This document shows positions 48,087 through 60,524 of a stretch of DNA of 64,000 nucleotides, piece after piece. The stretch spans positions 1,018,681-1,082,680 of the forward strand of contig VYZI01000186.1 of the NCBI GenBank assembly GCA_013397695.1. The letters run 5' to 3'. The DNA is from Centropus unirufus. Lineage: Eukaryota; Chordata; Aves; Cuculiformes; Centropidae. The notes beneath the pieces are model-generated. The model did not search any database, was not told the origin of the DNA, and saw only the letters and a list, made by a program, of their open reading frames with translations. A program made the translations under genes and the position numbers. Each line of letters opens with the position of its first letter. Within the stretch, counting starts at the first letter, position 1.

Positions 48087-50039
48087 AAGTTTCTGTGTGG
48101 ATTTTTAACATTAGATTTCTAACCTGGGGATTTAATTTCCTATATGGTCAAACTGTGGTTGTAAAATGGCATTGAATGATGAATGCTGTAGTTTTAAAGT
48201 CTTGTAATAATAGGATTACTTATTATAACTTGAATTTCGGTGTTAGAAGTTTTGCAAAATGAACTTCTTATGCATTTCCCCTTCCAGGTTACTTGTAGCA
48301 TTGCAGTAGTCAGTCTAATGGTAATTGCGCTTTTTTTTTTTTTTTAATTTGTATTTTTAACATTTTATAAAGCTGTCTGTGAGTAGGGCTGAGTTACTTT
48401 TCTAGTCCAAAGAACACTAAAGAATTACAGCAAAACAGCTAATGAGCCATGTGGCTCTGTCAACTGTTGGAGTTGTCACTCTTTCATATGAGTTAAAATA
48501 GAAAACCACTTTTTCTTGGTCTGTCCAATACTATATTGAAGTTTGGTTTTCTTCAGAATTTTCAGTTTGAGGTTTTTATTTTCAGAGTGTAAGTTCTATA
48601 ACTTAGCCCCTTACCACCTGAAAATTGGAAAACTACAAGTGTAACCGGTAGAGAAGAAAGGGGAGAAAAACAAAATATTGTTCTTTATCCAAGGGATATA
48701 AAGCAAATGCCAAGGATTCTTGCCTTTTATTTCTCGCATTTCTAACCACCTTTAACTTTTTATAGCTCCTTCAACTTTGTAGAGATTATAGAGTGGAAAA
48801 GTTAATTTCATTTTTGTTCTGGATAGCTGAATATCCCTTTCAATATTGAAAGGATTTTGAAAAGCTAGAGTGAAAGCTGAGCAAGCAAAAGATGTATCTG
48901 TGTGTTTGTGGAAATAGAAGGTATCTTTCAGTTGCATTCAATATGCTGATAAAATGGTAGTAGTGTATAGGTGGTATATCTATTTCTAGAACATGTAGGT
49001 CTTTGGGAACCAGTTCAAGATGAAATAGTCTCTTGAAGTAACAAGTGAAAACCTCTTTAAAACCAGCATGTCAAAAAATAGATTTGAATGACCCATGGAA
49101 AAATAGTCTAAAAATTCTCTATTTTTGTTTTGCTTTGTTCTGTGGAAAACCTCTGACCCACTCAAGTGAGCAAGATCTTACTTGCAGCTGCTGGTGTTGG
49201 CTCTGCATCTAAGGCTGACCCAAAAACCTATTCTTTTTTATTTATTTTAACTTAACTGCTGCCGCAGGTTTCTGCAACTGCCCAGGAAAAGAGGTAAAAA
49301 GAAGGTACTAGTCCTGAGGCTTGTAGCCACAGGCTTGACTTGTGACCAGTCAACATGCAGCCTAGTATTTCTAAGGAGGAATGTGTTTTGCTGTGGGAGC
49401 AAACATATGCTACATATGCAGTCACCCTTAACTGTGATGTGGACTGAATGGATTTTCGGTCATGTTTGGTGTGATACCATGTGTCATCTGAATGTGCCTG
49501 CACGCTTGCTAGGGTGCTTCCAAAAGCTAGCGGGGTTTCAGTATCCTACCAAAACCAGAACTGTTATTTTGATTAGAAATCTTAACAGTGTATTTCTGTG
49601 TTCTAGGGGAGAAATTTAAACCTGAAACATCTTGGTTACTAACAGACCTTCAATCTCTAAAACACTAGAGATATTGAGAGTTAAACTTCCCTTGAGTGCT
49701 TTCCTATCTCAGTTCTTATATCTTGTCTCTCAGATTGAGCAGTGGGTTGAGGCTTGGCTTGAAATGTTAATATCACAACTGAGAAAGATGCTATGTCATT
49801 CAGCTGGAGAAGAGACCAATCACTTCAGAGTTAAGATGCACGAGTGAGAAAGTGCACATGGGTCAAGAGTGATTGATATTGAGAGATATTTTTTTTTTCT
49901 ATGTTGGATGATACTTGAAGCTCCCTGGGCTTAGAATAAACAAGGATCACTGAAAAACACTTCTCAAGGCTGCTCTGCCACGTAATCTATGGGTGTGATA
50001 ACAAATCTCCATACTCTGGAGAATGGGATGCTGTATTTA
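48087..50039. other. Non-coding unique sequence, no gene seen
   Basis: No frame above about 95 codons and no family resemblance. A T-run of about 15 lies at 48331-48345 and a T9 run at about 49890. No repeat element beyond the CR1 end. Confidence 0.6.
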
Positions 50040-50560
50040 AACTGTTTCAACCATGAACTGGTATATAACACAGCGGCTTCCTTTTAGCTAATGGCAGTGT
50101 AGAATGTTTTTCATGAGACTCTCTGGAAAGAGCAGGGTAAACATTTAGTAGTTTTACAGAAAATAAGACCAGCAGTTCCCTAATCTCTAGAAGAATCCGC
50201 CATGTAATTTGGGCAATTGAATACGTCATTCCAGATCCTAATCTGATAGTGTGGCGGGAATCCTGCACCAATACGGTTGTGCATCCAAACTATGGTCTCG
50301 AGAGGCTGAATTTATTATTGGGTTATGTTCAATGAAAAATGTCAGAATGGATTTCTTTTCAGGAGATGATTTATAAGCACTAAGTCTGGCTTTTGTAGCT
50401 CTTCCATGAAGTACAGTTGTTCGAAAGTATCTTAAAAAGTTAATGCAGTTAAGATTTCGCTCAGCCGGTTTATGGCATCTCAAAAAATAAATGCAGTTTC
50501 AATAGAATGACATCTCTCATAAAAGCTGAATCTGTCTCTCTTGAAACTCAGTTTTTGAAA
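50040..50560. promoter_or_regulatory. Candidate conserved non-coding block
   Basis: This stretch has no low-complexity tracts, retains scattered CpG (near 50070, 50200, 50252, 50275, 50300, 50420, 50458 and 50465) and contains AT-rich homeodomain-like words near 50310 and 50440. Two minus-strand frames of 74 and 81 codons overlap here, but neither looks like a known protein. The texture resembles long conserved vertebrate elements. That is a pattern judgement; no alignment was possible. Confidence 0.25.
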
Positions 50561-51277
50561 TGAGAGTTGGCAATTGCTTGGACTGTCAAAAGTATCTTTG
50601 CTGGTTTATTATGAGGACAGTCGCTGTGTGACTTTTCCTTTTTAGGCTGCAGAAGGCAAAATATCAGAGGGAGGAGAATGTTTTTCTCCTGTATCAGAGC
50701 TTGTATTAGCTCTCATTAGGAAATTGTATTCAAATCTTGGCTTTGCTGACGCCAGTTGTAGGCTGTATAATGAATCTGCACAGGGGCTGCAGGGAGGGAG
50801 AAGTACTGTGGAGGGGAAACGAAAGATAATAGATTGAAGCCTACAGGAGCCACCCAGTACATGAGTATTATCTGTCTGAATGAAATTTCTTTATCTGGTA
50901 GTTCCATATCGGAATGGTATTTTGGACTTCGGTTGTATTGTCAATGATATAGCAGGCTGCCATTCAGACATCAAAAAATCCCAGAACTTTTAGCTGCCTT
51001 TCTTTTGTTGACTTGAACCTTTCTCTTGCTAAAGCTGTAAACACTTATCTACCATGTTTCTTCTAAGAGTTTTTCTACTTATTTATTTTTGTTTGTTTTT
51101 TAAGCTGGGAATAGTCCTATTTACAGGTGTTAATTGTCACATAAGACACTCACTCTAGCTACTGTGCTACAGCTATTTTTGTATAAATCTGTTCTCCCAA
51201 AGCAAAATTTTTCTGAAGTATTATTACAATAATTTGAATCTCAAAAGTTTGAAACTCTGAGGGAATTTCTAGTTTGT
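50561..51277. other. Non-coding unique sequence, no gene seen
   Basis: No gene or recognisable repeat. The part at 50700-50910 has a balanced, repeat-free texture like the preceding block and might be a continuation of it. Confidence 0.5.
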
Positions 51278-51328
51278 AAAAAAAACAAACCCCCCAAAAC
51301 CCAACAAAAAACCAAAAAACCCAAAAAA
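51278..51328. repeat. 51-base tract of only A and C
   Basis: All 51 bases are A or C on the plus strand: A-runs broken by C2, C3 and C6 blocks. The minus strand is G/T only, with runs G3, G2, G3 and G6, so a weak G-quadruplex is conceivable there. Similar A/C low-complexity sequence is widespread in vertebrate introns. Confidence 0.85.
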
Positions 51329-54300
51329 GTTCTCAAGTTCTTCACCAGTAGTTGCAAAAGAATCCCCTATGACTTTATAGAAAGAGCAAGTTTTTGAAAG
51401 GTTTTAATATTAAGCTTTACAAAGCATCCAACTTAAAGAATATTGTGTTCAATTTCTATTATAATTTTGTTTCTACATTGGCATTTAAGAATTCAATTTC
51501 AAAATTACATGCCTTTTAAGAACTGAATAAAAAAGCCAAAGCAGAAGATTTTTTCTTTTTGCATTTATTTTAGCATATATGAAAGGGTGAATTAAGGGCT
51601 TCCTTTAAAATCCATGATGTTTGCTTCTTCTCTGCCACCGCATAAGTATAAAAATACATAGATTCTCTTTCATGCCTGTATTTCAGTCCTGCTGAGAAAC
51701 TATTGTACTGCTTGTCCATCAAAGACAAACATGCACATGTGCATCTCGGGAGACCAGAAATACAGGGTTTGTGGGCTTTCTTAGCACTCTTAGTAACATT
51801 AAAGCCCTTTCGCAATACCATCCTATAGCTATCAGTAGCAGAGATGGCCAGCTTTTTATCAGCTGTTGATAGGAGCACTTAATAGCTTGAAATAATCTCA
51901 AATTGCATTTGAGTTCTTTGAAATAATATTTCTAAATGTTTTTATGTATGTTGAACTCTTTAGAAAACTCACTGAGCAAGCATGTAAAAGCATCTCAGCT
52001 GTATGCTGTCAGCCCTCATTTTACTATGGTGAAAATGCAGCACCCAAAGTGCTATCACAATTTCTGATAAATACTGGTTTATATATTTTAGCATTGCTAC
52101 ATTTCTGAAAAGCAGTTGTGTTTGGAAGGGTAAAACACAATCCCATGCCCAAAGTTTAGAGTAAATTTTTTTTTTTTTGATTCAGTTATGGCATAGCAAT
52201 TTTATTTTTTTTTTCCCTTCCCCCAAATTCTGGGGCTGGAGATAATTTGTGCCAGTTGGAAATCAAGCATAAACAGCATGTGGGGTTAGATCTTCAGTTC
52301 TGCAACTGGAATGTGGACAAGCTAAGGATAGCGGTATTGAGACTAATTGCTTTTGTGTAACATGCTTTGTTTGCTGAGCATTGTGTTACAGTGATGTATT
52401 CAACATGCTCTTTGCCTGGTATTTGAAGCATGGAACTAGGCATTCTCTGGAAATTGACTTTATTTTTTGAGATGACAGCCAATTTACTGTAATTAATGTG
52501 ATAAGGACAGCACCTGTAGCAGTCTCTAATTCCTTAATCTTAAAGTAAGAGCTAGAAGTGGGTTAGTTAGAGATAAATATAGCTTATGGCATTTTGTCCT
52601 GAGAAAAAAGCTCTTTAAAAGTATTGCATTCTTTTTGCAGGACTGGCCAACACAGTGATGAAACCAATTTTCCTTTGCTGGAGGGAATTATTCATGCTGG
52701 ACTGAATGGAAAGAATAAATGTTGGCTTATTTTAAAGATGATGAATAAAATTTTAACTCTAGGCAGTGAAAATAGTTTTGTGGGCTGATCTGAGAGCGCC
52801 TTGGCCCCAGGAAGAATGGTGTTTATAGGTTCTGTCTAGTGGTGATGAACTTACTACAGATGTCAACCAAAGATTAGGAGAATGGAGAAGGACATGTTTG
52901 AGAAGTGATGATGTTAATAGCACTTATGTTGAGGTGGCTTTTATTATCTTTCATGTTGAGATATGACACTGGACCAGGAAGCATCACAAATATGTGATGA
53001 AATATGTTCTTAACCAAATGAATTACTTTGGAAACTTTCAAGTTTTTTTTTTGAATATGTCCCCAAGTTGGGAAGGGATTTTTTTTTTAATGTTAAATCA
53101 TCATTGAATCCATAACTGAAATGAATTTCTGGAATCTGTTTGTTTGACCTAAGTGATTTTTGCAGTGAAAGAAAAATTCTAAACTGACTGTAACTGAGAT
53201 ACTTTGTTAGATCCATTTGGCTTAATCATTTGCAACCCAAGTATACTCATACATATAATCTAGATGACAAGTTAATGGTGCTCTTAACATTTTATGGCCT
53301 TTGCTGAGACAGCCATGAAAGCTTCTGGAAACTGGTCTGACTGTTTCACTGGAATGGATGTTGCCCCCTAGAGACTAGCCTGGGATTGTTAACTCTGATA
53401 AATGAAACTTGCAGGTTAATTTTTGATTGCTTGATGAAGGGCTAACGCAGATCCAAGCCAAAGATTCAGCAATGTTTGGTGGTTTGAAAAGAGGCCATGA
53501 TTTTACTAATTGGAAAGAGATTAGATCCTTATAAGTTCAGTGCAGCCAACCTGTTTTAGTATCCTTCCTAGCAAACAACACATTTATTCTGTCACAAAAC
53601 TACTTATAATTGTGTGTGCATAGACTTAAGGACAGTAAAACTTTGTATTATTCTGAGCTGACCTTTCCGCCTGATTTAAATACCACTGTGGAAGAGCTCT
53701 GAGGAGAATCCCAACATCTTTCACTGCAAAGGCGAAAGCTTGATGTGAACACTGAAGTTAAAGGCTGCTGCAAGGAGAGAATTGGACAGCTTATTTTATG
53801 TGAATTTGTCTTGAAATAAAATAAAGACTATATAGAACATGATTCTGTCAGGTCTTTATGGAGACTAGATATCACACTTTTTTTCTTTTTTAAATTAATT
53901 TTAATTGCACAAGTTGACAGATCCTCTGAGGAAAATCCAGAAGAAATGCAATGTAACATGGGAGCTTTCTGCATGTTTTAAACTCTATTTCCTGTTATCT
54001 TTGTGGGGAGATTTACTGTGTCCCACCAGAGATGTGCTAAACTTTGAGGACATCTTATCTTTACATTTGGAATAATCTCCCTTTACATCCATTTGCAAGA
54101 CTGGTGTGCTAGAGTTTAGCAAGTTCTGCCTGTTTTCAGGCAGGCTGTCTTTTTTGTTATGGATCCAGGCTGAGAACTCTGGACAGCCTTTGCTTACCAA
54201 AAAGCTAGGGTTCTGCTGTCCCATGCATACACTGATGTGCTTGCACATGCCTGGCCACTCTGAGAGGAGAGGTGGATGATGGTGATCCAGAAGAGTAGCT

Positions 54301-54487
54301 TCTCATTACCTGAATTCTGAGTGATAGTAATATAAATTTTGCAACAAGCACTTGTGAAACTCCATACTGCCTGGGTAAGGTCTGTACCTTGTGTGCAGGT
54401 ATATTCACATATATTTCCTTGTTGTGTTGCTATTTTCTTAGATTTGCCCAGTATTTTGGAATGAGATATATCAGCATTATGTACCAC
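51329..54487. other. Non-coding unique sequence, no gene seen
   Basis: Frames reach only about 102 codons and are unrecognised. T-runs lie at about 52169-52179 and 52204-52215. A weak CTCF-like sequence on the minus strand is at 53361-53372 (10 of 12 core positions). An acceptor-like TTCTTTTTGCAG ends at 52640 and is followed by about 48 open codons without a convincing donor. Confidence 0.55.
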
Positions 54488-54969
54488 AACACAGGAAAGA
54501 TATAGATCTGTTAGAGCAAGTCTAGAGGAGGACCATGAAGACGATCAGAGGACTTGAACACCTCCTATTGAGGATGGGCTGACAGAGTTGGTCTTGTTTA
54601 GCCTAGAGAAGAGTAGGCTCTGGGGAGACCTTAGAGTAGCCTTGTCTTATTTAAAGGGAGCCGACTGGAGAGCTAGAGAGGGGCTCTTTATCAAGGAGTG
54701 CAGTGATAGGATGCGGGGTAATGGTTTTAAATTGAAAGACGGGAGATTTAGATTAGCTAATACGAAGAAGCTTTATTCCTGTGAGGGTGGTGAGGCATTG
54801 GCACATGTTGCCCAGAGAAGTCGTGGATACCCCATTCCTGGAGGGGTTCAAGGCCAGATTGAGGCTTTGAGCAACTGACCTAGGGTGAGGTGTCCCTCCC
54901 CATGGCAGGGGGATTGGAACTGGATGAAATTTGAAGTCCCTTCTAGCCTAAAGCATATTGTGATATCAG
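54488..54969 (+). mobile_element. CR1 LINE fragment, 3' part (longest copy here)
   Basis: About 480 bases of CR1 in plus orientation, of a different subgroup from the copies at 33570 and 47846. Blocks in order are GATATAGATCTGTTAGAGCA, GAGGAGGACCATGAAGA, GATGGGCTGACAGAGTTGG, CAGTGATAGGATGCGGGGTA, ATGGTTTTAAATTGAAAGAC, GGTGAGGCATTGGCACATG, CCATTCCTGGAGGGGTTCAA, CATGGCAGGGGGATTGGAAC and the ending GAAGTCCCTTCTAGCC. An A-rich stretch follows. The 96-codon frame inside is a leftover of the repeat. Confidence 0.95.
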
Positions 54970-57785
54970 AATCCAAAAAAAAAATTTTTTCCTCCCCAAT
55001 CAGTAACAATTTAAAAAAAATACAAAAAACTTAGGAAGGAGTGGTGTATCTTCCTTATTGTTCTGGGGTGCAAGGTACCCAGCTATTTTTGGCCTGATGG
55101 TGTTTATGTTAGAAGTTATGAAACTGCTGTTCTCATTCATGTGGAGCGATAGTTTTGCAGAAATCAGCTGGATTATTATTGAAGCAAAATACCACTCAGC
55201 ATGAGAAAGCCTGGTAGTATAAGGCAATGGGCAGCTCAAAGCTTTCACTAGGTCTTATAATAACTGAATTGTTTCTTCTCCACAGCCTAAGTGGAGGTGT
55301 CTGTGCTGTGGCAGAAAATGGGAGCATCTGTGATTGAAAAATGATGGCATGTGGTGATGTGCATGCTGGCAAGCTCTGAGGACACATTTCACATGGTGTG
55401 CCTATTCTGTGAAGCAGCAATGAAGCAGTTAAGATAGATGGGAACCGTACTGCTAAAAATCCTGCATGTACTTTGAAAACTCATCCAAGGTACTTGCAGA
55501 CCATTTTTATTGCCGTCCCTCAGGATTTGTGCACAGTTTCTGGAAAACACAGTGTATGCTGCTGATAGAGATATGTCTCCTTTTCCTGCCATCCAAATGC
55601 CAAACAAAGAAGAATGAAAACCAAATGGAAGCAGAGTGGTTTTGTTCACAAACTGAAAAATTTATGACTATTTATAAAAATGCAGAAGAACTTGGTCTGC
55701 TTCTGAGAAGCAAAGATAAGTAAAACGTGTCACTGGCAGGGTATTTGGGGTCGCCTCAGTCAGGGTATGTCATTCCCTGGATGCCCAAATGGTGAGTAGA
55801 TTCCTACCTAAACAACAGGCCTGAGTTGCTCCTTTTTTGACAAGTTTGACTCAGACCTGGGCACTACTTTGGCCATTGAAATGATGAAGCGTTCATGGAC
55901 TCATGGCTGAGTGATAAATAACGAGTACTATTTGACTGTGATAGAGCATCTGGGCTTGTGATTGTGAAACAGGTGCTGCATGTTTTTGAAATTATTAAAA
56001 AAAGAGTGCTTATGCAGAACATACCTGACTGCAAAAAAAGGCCTTGCTGTATTTGGAACAAATTATTGTCTTCTAAAAACATGGACTTTATTTTAATTTT
56101 TAATTGAAACAAACATAAGCTCTTCAGTTTTTTTTTTTTTAGTTTTTTTTTTAAGAAGTGGCTGTGTTATTTCTTTGAATATTGTCCTCAGAAGGTTATT
56201 AGAGTCCAGCCATTATCTTTTCATCTAAGATGGAGACTTTAGGTGACACTCCATGCTGACAGACTTTTCTCTACACAGGGATCTACCTAATGCCAGTCAT
56301 CAACATAAAGACATTAGGGATTTTCTTTTGTGTTCTTACAGAAGAGTAGTAGCCATTTTTTGCAGGATATGTCAGAGAATAGTAATTTCTTGTGCTCCAC
56401 AACTTGTAAATGACTAATTGTTACAAAAGGTGCTCCTAAAACTTATCTGGTAATTGCAAACAGAGTCTCCAATGTGTACATTTTTTTTTCCCATTGGATA
56501 TACTGGACTGAATCTATCCAGGTACATAGCAAAACTATCCTCATGGTATTGTGGGATGCTGTAATTCTATGATTAATGAATTACTATTGGATGCCTTTTA
56601 AATCTGTGAGGTGCCTTTTATAATTAGGTACATATAGTGCTCTTGTAGCTCTAGTTGTCTGAAGTGAAGAAGGGTTTGCAAGAAGGAATTTGGGGTTTTA
56701 TTAGCTGCGCAAATCAGAGGAGGTTTCAGATACTTGTCAGACACTTTGATTACTTTGACCTTGCTGAAACAGAAGTGAAAAAAAAAGTATCTAAACCCCA
56801 CACTGTAATAATGTCTTGAATATTAGTAGAAATCTGATTTTGTGGACTCCAAGAACAATCATTTTTTATTGAGCAATCTTGCTGCATCACTCGATAAATA
56901 CTCCTTGGTCATCATCTATTCTTTTTCAAAAAACATAAGAGCATTTTTATGTCTCAGTGGGACAGACCAGGTGAGACTGGCTGGAGGGACGTGAATTTAA
57001 TGTTAATGTCAACATCTCTCTCACTGTGTCAGCAATAGATGTTGAAGAAGAACCTTCCTGGAAGTTTAGAATAGTAGGCTTAAGCAGTGCATTTTTCTGT
57101 TGCCACTATGATCTATCCCACTAACTGAGCAGGACTATTCTATGTATGTTTGAGTTACAGCCCCAGCTAAAGCACCCTGGACTGCACAGGCATCTTTCAC
57201 TGCTGCTTTTCTCCACGTCCATTTGCAGTTCCACCATTGCAATGTTGACCAATGAACACGGAAAATTAGAGATACCATTGTATTAGCACACATTACTATT
57301 CAGAGAATATATTGGACAACAAAATCCGTTACTGGTTTTCCTTACAAAGACTCTATGGCTAATAATAGGTCACACAAATTAGACCATTCTTTTAACAATG
57401 ACTGTAATGAGGATGATGTACTGAAAACCTTTGCTTGTTCAACTAATTGCATCAATATTGAAAGTTCATATCCTCCTCTTAATAGCTCTTTTACTAAACA
57501 GAATTTTGCATTTGAAGTACAAAGATTTCTTTAATTTTAATCTGCTGATTAGAAGTGACACATAATGAGTTTTACAGACATTGTATTGCTGGGTAGTGGA
57601 GGGAGTGTTGCAGTGTATCTCGAGTCACTTCAGTAATATGGTATTTCCAGATTATGGTAGATATAAAAATTATTTTCCTAAATTAAGCATGTCAAAGTGG
57701 AACTTCTAGCGGGAAGTTTTGTAGAAAGACAACTTAATTATTCTGTTTTAAAGAGGTCTAACCGTTTAAGATGATGCTTATTTTT
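54970..57785. other. Non-coding unique sequence, no gene seen
   Basis: No supportable gene. An A10T6 junction lies near 54975-54992, and T13/T10 runs at 56128-56152. Frames are below 100 codons. The ATTCTATGATT near 56565 is CR1-end-like but isolated. Confidence 0.6.
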
Positions 57786-57791
57786 CAACAG

Positions 57792-57836
57792 ATGGCCAAG
57801 AGGAAGAAAATTAAGTTAGAAAAGGAGAAGATTTAA
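57792..57836 (+). other. Possible 15-codon terminal exon, basic peptide
   Basis: A branch-point-like CTAAC (57758-57762) lies 30 bases before an acceptor TTATTTTTCAACAG, followed by ATG and thirteen further codons to TAA. The peptide is MAKRKKIKLEKEKI. The splice signals are reasonable, but the peptide is simply what purine-rich DNA encodes. CAACAGATGGC here also resembles a CTCF core with mismatches. Chance is favoured. Confidence 0.1.
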
Positions 57837-60321
57837 GAAACAAATAGTACCAATGCGGTGAGCATGTATTTAAGTAGTTATAGTGACTAAGAGCATGATG
57901 TTGGACTAGTCATTGGAGATTACTGTTTTGGGCATACAATCCTTGGCTTTGGTTTTGTGAAGTGATGAAGTACATCTGATGCAGGAAAAAGTATCCAAAC
58001 TGTACAAATTGTTTGGATTGCTGCTTTCTGTGTAGATAACAGGGTGTGATTTTTGTTTATTTTAACTGAATTCTGCCAGTTATGTGTTTACTGTTTGGTG
58101 GCTGATGCGTCTACCACCAGTGATCAATCCCAACTTCTCTTTACATTGCCCTTGGTGGTCCAAGTAATGACAGGGTTATATTATCATATGTCAGAATTTA
58201 TTATACTCATGTTTACATATTTAAAGTCAAATGTTTTAGACATAAATACACATATAGGTTTCTGACAAGAAGCAGGATAAATGTGCATTTTACTGAAAAG
58301 TTTAACCTTTTTTTTTTCCATGAAAAACCCACAATACCTTAACTCTTAATTCCAAAAAAGCATTAAGATCTGTCCTCTCTGCTGCAGTTGCTCAGAATGC
58401 AGGCCATGCCTATTTATTATGGGGAGCTCTAACAACCAACAAAGCCTTTATCTAAACCTCCATATGGCACATCACTGGAGAACCTAGACATGTGCACTTT
58501 TGTGTTTGGTCATTTTATACGGAAAGTACAATTAGACTTGGCTGTCACACAGATGAAATCTGTCATATTCCTCCTGTAGAAGCTGAACTTGGTCCAGCCC
58601 AATAAATACAAAAAATACTCACCCATAAAATTGCAAGCAGAGCCTGTGATTTCAGTGCACGTGGGCTAAGATTCTGTGGGATCTGGCAGGCACCACTTTC
58701 TGGCTGAACAGCCTGTTTCTGTGATCGGCACCATTTCCCTGCTCCACCACACTAAAAACCATTGCAGTAAAGCAGCAGATGGCTTTGCCACACCTTCCCT
58801 AAAAGGGCAATTTCCTACAGCAAAATGGAACTCTGGCTTTCTGAGGGAGAACCTCAAAATTAAGATTTGTTCAAATCGCCTTAGTAGAATAACCTTACGA
58901 AGTAGTTTTTTTTTCTAATTGTTCCTTCATGTGTCTTCATACCTTTAAAAAAAAATGCCTATTGTAGGCACGTCAAAGAGGAGGAAAAAAATATGACTCA
59001 ATCAGAAGTTTCATAATGTCTTCTTTTCCTGTTCCTGAGATATTGGGCAGCAGCCCATATTTCACAGACCTGTTTGTTATCTTTTATGGTTGAAATCTGC
59101 TAGTTGTTGCTGGACAGGATTATTGCCCTCAAGTGAAGAGTCACAGTTAACTATGTACCAGGAGCTTTGTGTTAGGTTATGAGGGAATTTGGGCGATGTG
59201 GAGTTGTTCAGGCTGCTGGTCGTTAAGGTCCATCTCTCAAGGATGAGAGATGAGGGCAATGGATGCCCTTTACAGATAAAACAAAATGGGGTTAAAAAGC
59301 AATTTAGCAGAACAATTATCACCAGTGGTGTAACAGACTGTATATCATTCTTTAAGATTATTTCTGACAAAATGACTTTGTGTGTATGTGACAATTTTAT
59401 TTGCAAAATGATGCAGCGCTTTATTACTGCATTTTTCAGGACAGGAGTTTCTGTATTAGAATGTCTGCCTAGGGATTTTGAGGGATTGCCTGTATTTTTC
59501 TTGATACAACATTGTATTTCATACTGTAAGCCCAAGAAGTAGATGGAATTATCTGAACTTCACTTATATCATGGCTATATGTCATTTCACTTGATTGTTG
59601 CTTGTATGGATGAAATACTTTTTATAAAGTTGTCATTTATGACTTCCATAGCTGTGTGTTGTTCATTTAATTAATCATATGGAGCCCTGATTCCAGCTGA
59701 AAATAACACAGTTGTTGGCAAGTCACTCGTGTCACATATGAAGGTATTTGCTCTACATTCGTCAAGCACATATGACTGTGCTCCTTACTCCTCATCTCCC
59801 CTTATAGCTGCCAGAGCCAGCCAAGTCTGCATTATGACACGACAGTGATTTGTGGGCTCTCAGTCATTGTGGGAAGGAGTATGCTAATGACTTGTGCTTA
59901 ACAGGCCTAGGGCCATGTTAATTGTTGCCTGCTGATGATCACAAGGTCATGTTCGTGCCTTAGCACGTGAGAAGGATCTTCTGGAGGTGGTGTCAGGTCT
60001 TTGAGCAGTGTTGGGAAAGCTTATCCATAGTACTGATGGACTTGGCCTCAGGTTTACCACCTTGCTTGCATCCTGTCTACTTGAGTGGTCACCTACCCGT
60101 ATTTTTTTAACTCCAGGGAACTGTCTTGGAAAATTTGTTGTTAAAGACCTGGGTTTTAGAGGGTATCCCAAGCACCAGCATTGCAGCTTGTTTCCAAGTA
60201 GGTGAGTGAGTGCCTGAACTACGGGGAAGTAAGCTGCTACCTTTAGGTTCAAAAGAGGAAAAAATGGCATTGAGTGGAATGGACTTGAGCTGGCTATCAC
60301 TGCCTACTGCTGGGTATCAAG
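57837..60321. other. Non-coding sequence with overlapping ORFs
   Basis: At 59077-59542 a 152-codon minus frame and a 117-codon plus frame overlap almost entirely; neither resembles a known protein and neither has clear splice signals. A CTCF-like core with one mismatch (GCAGCAGATGGC, plus) lies at 58772-58783. The block at 59640-59950 is listed separately. Confidence 0.5.
59640..59950. promoter_or_regulatory. Candidate conserved non-coding block
   Basis: A repeat-free stretch with homeodomain-like TTAATTAATCATATGG near its start, an ATGCTAAT octamer-like word near 59881, GTTAATTG near 59917 and a TGATGATCACAAGGTCA nuclear-receptor-like half-site near 59935. It lacks low-complexity DNA and any supported frame. 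The motif mix and texture suggest an enhancer-type element. Untested. Confidence 0.22.
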
Positions 60322-60524
60322 GACATAATCAGAATGGTTTGGGCTAGAAGGGACCTTAAAGACCACCTAGATCCACCCTCTCCTGCCATGGACATGGACA
60401 CCTTCCACTGCATCAGGTCACTCGAAACCTCATCCAATCTGATCTTGAACATGTCCAGGGATGGCACTTCCACAACTTCTCTAGACACCCTGTTCCAGTG
60501 CCTCACCACCATAGAAGTTTCTTG
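60322..60524 (-). mobile_element. CR1 LINE fragment, 3' end, reversed
   Basis: About 200 bases of CR1 in minus orientation. Read on the plus strand, the element's 3' end comes first: AGAATGGTTTGGGCTAGAAG then GGACCTTAAAGACCACCTAG. Next come CTGCCATGGACATGGACACC, AACATGTCCAGGGATGGCAC, TTCCACAACTTCTCTAGACA and CCTGTTCCAGTGCCTCACCA. It resembles the copy at 54488 more than those at 33570 and 47846. The 5' truncation is near 60524. The 69- and 83-codon frames across it are repeat by-products. Confidence 0.95.

Noticed and set aside
52641..52785. About 48 open codons after a TTCTTTTTGCAG acceptor
   Set aside because: No convincing donor before the stop, and no recognisable peptide.
54588..54878. 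96-codon plus-strand frame
   Set aside because: It lies inside the CR1 at 54488-54969, in the non-coding 3' part of that element.
56545..56575. CR1-end-like ATTCTATGATT
   Set aside because: Too short and without any adjoining CR1 sequence.
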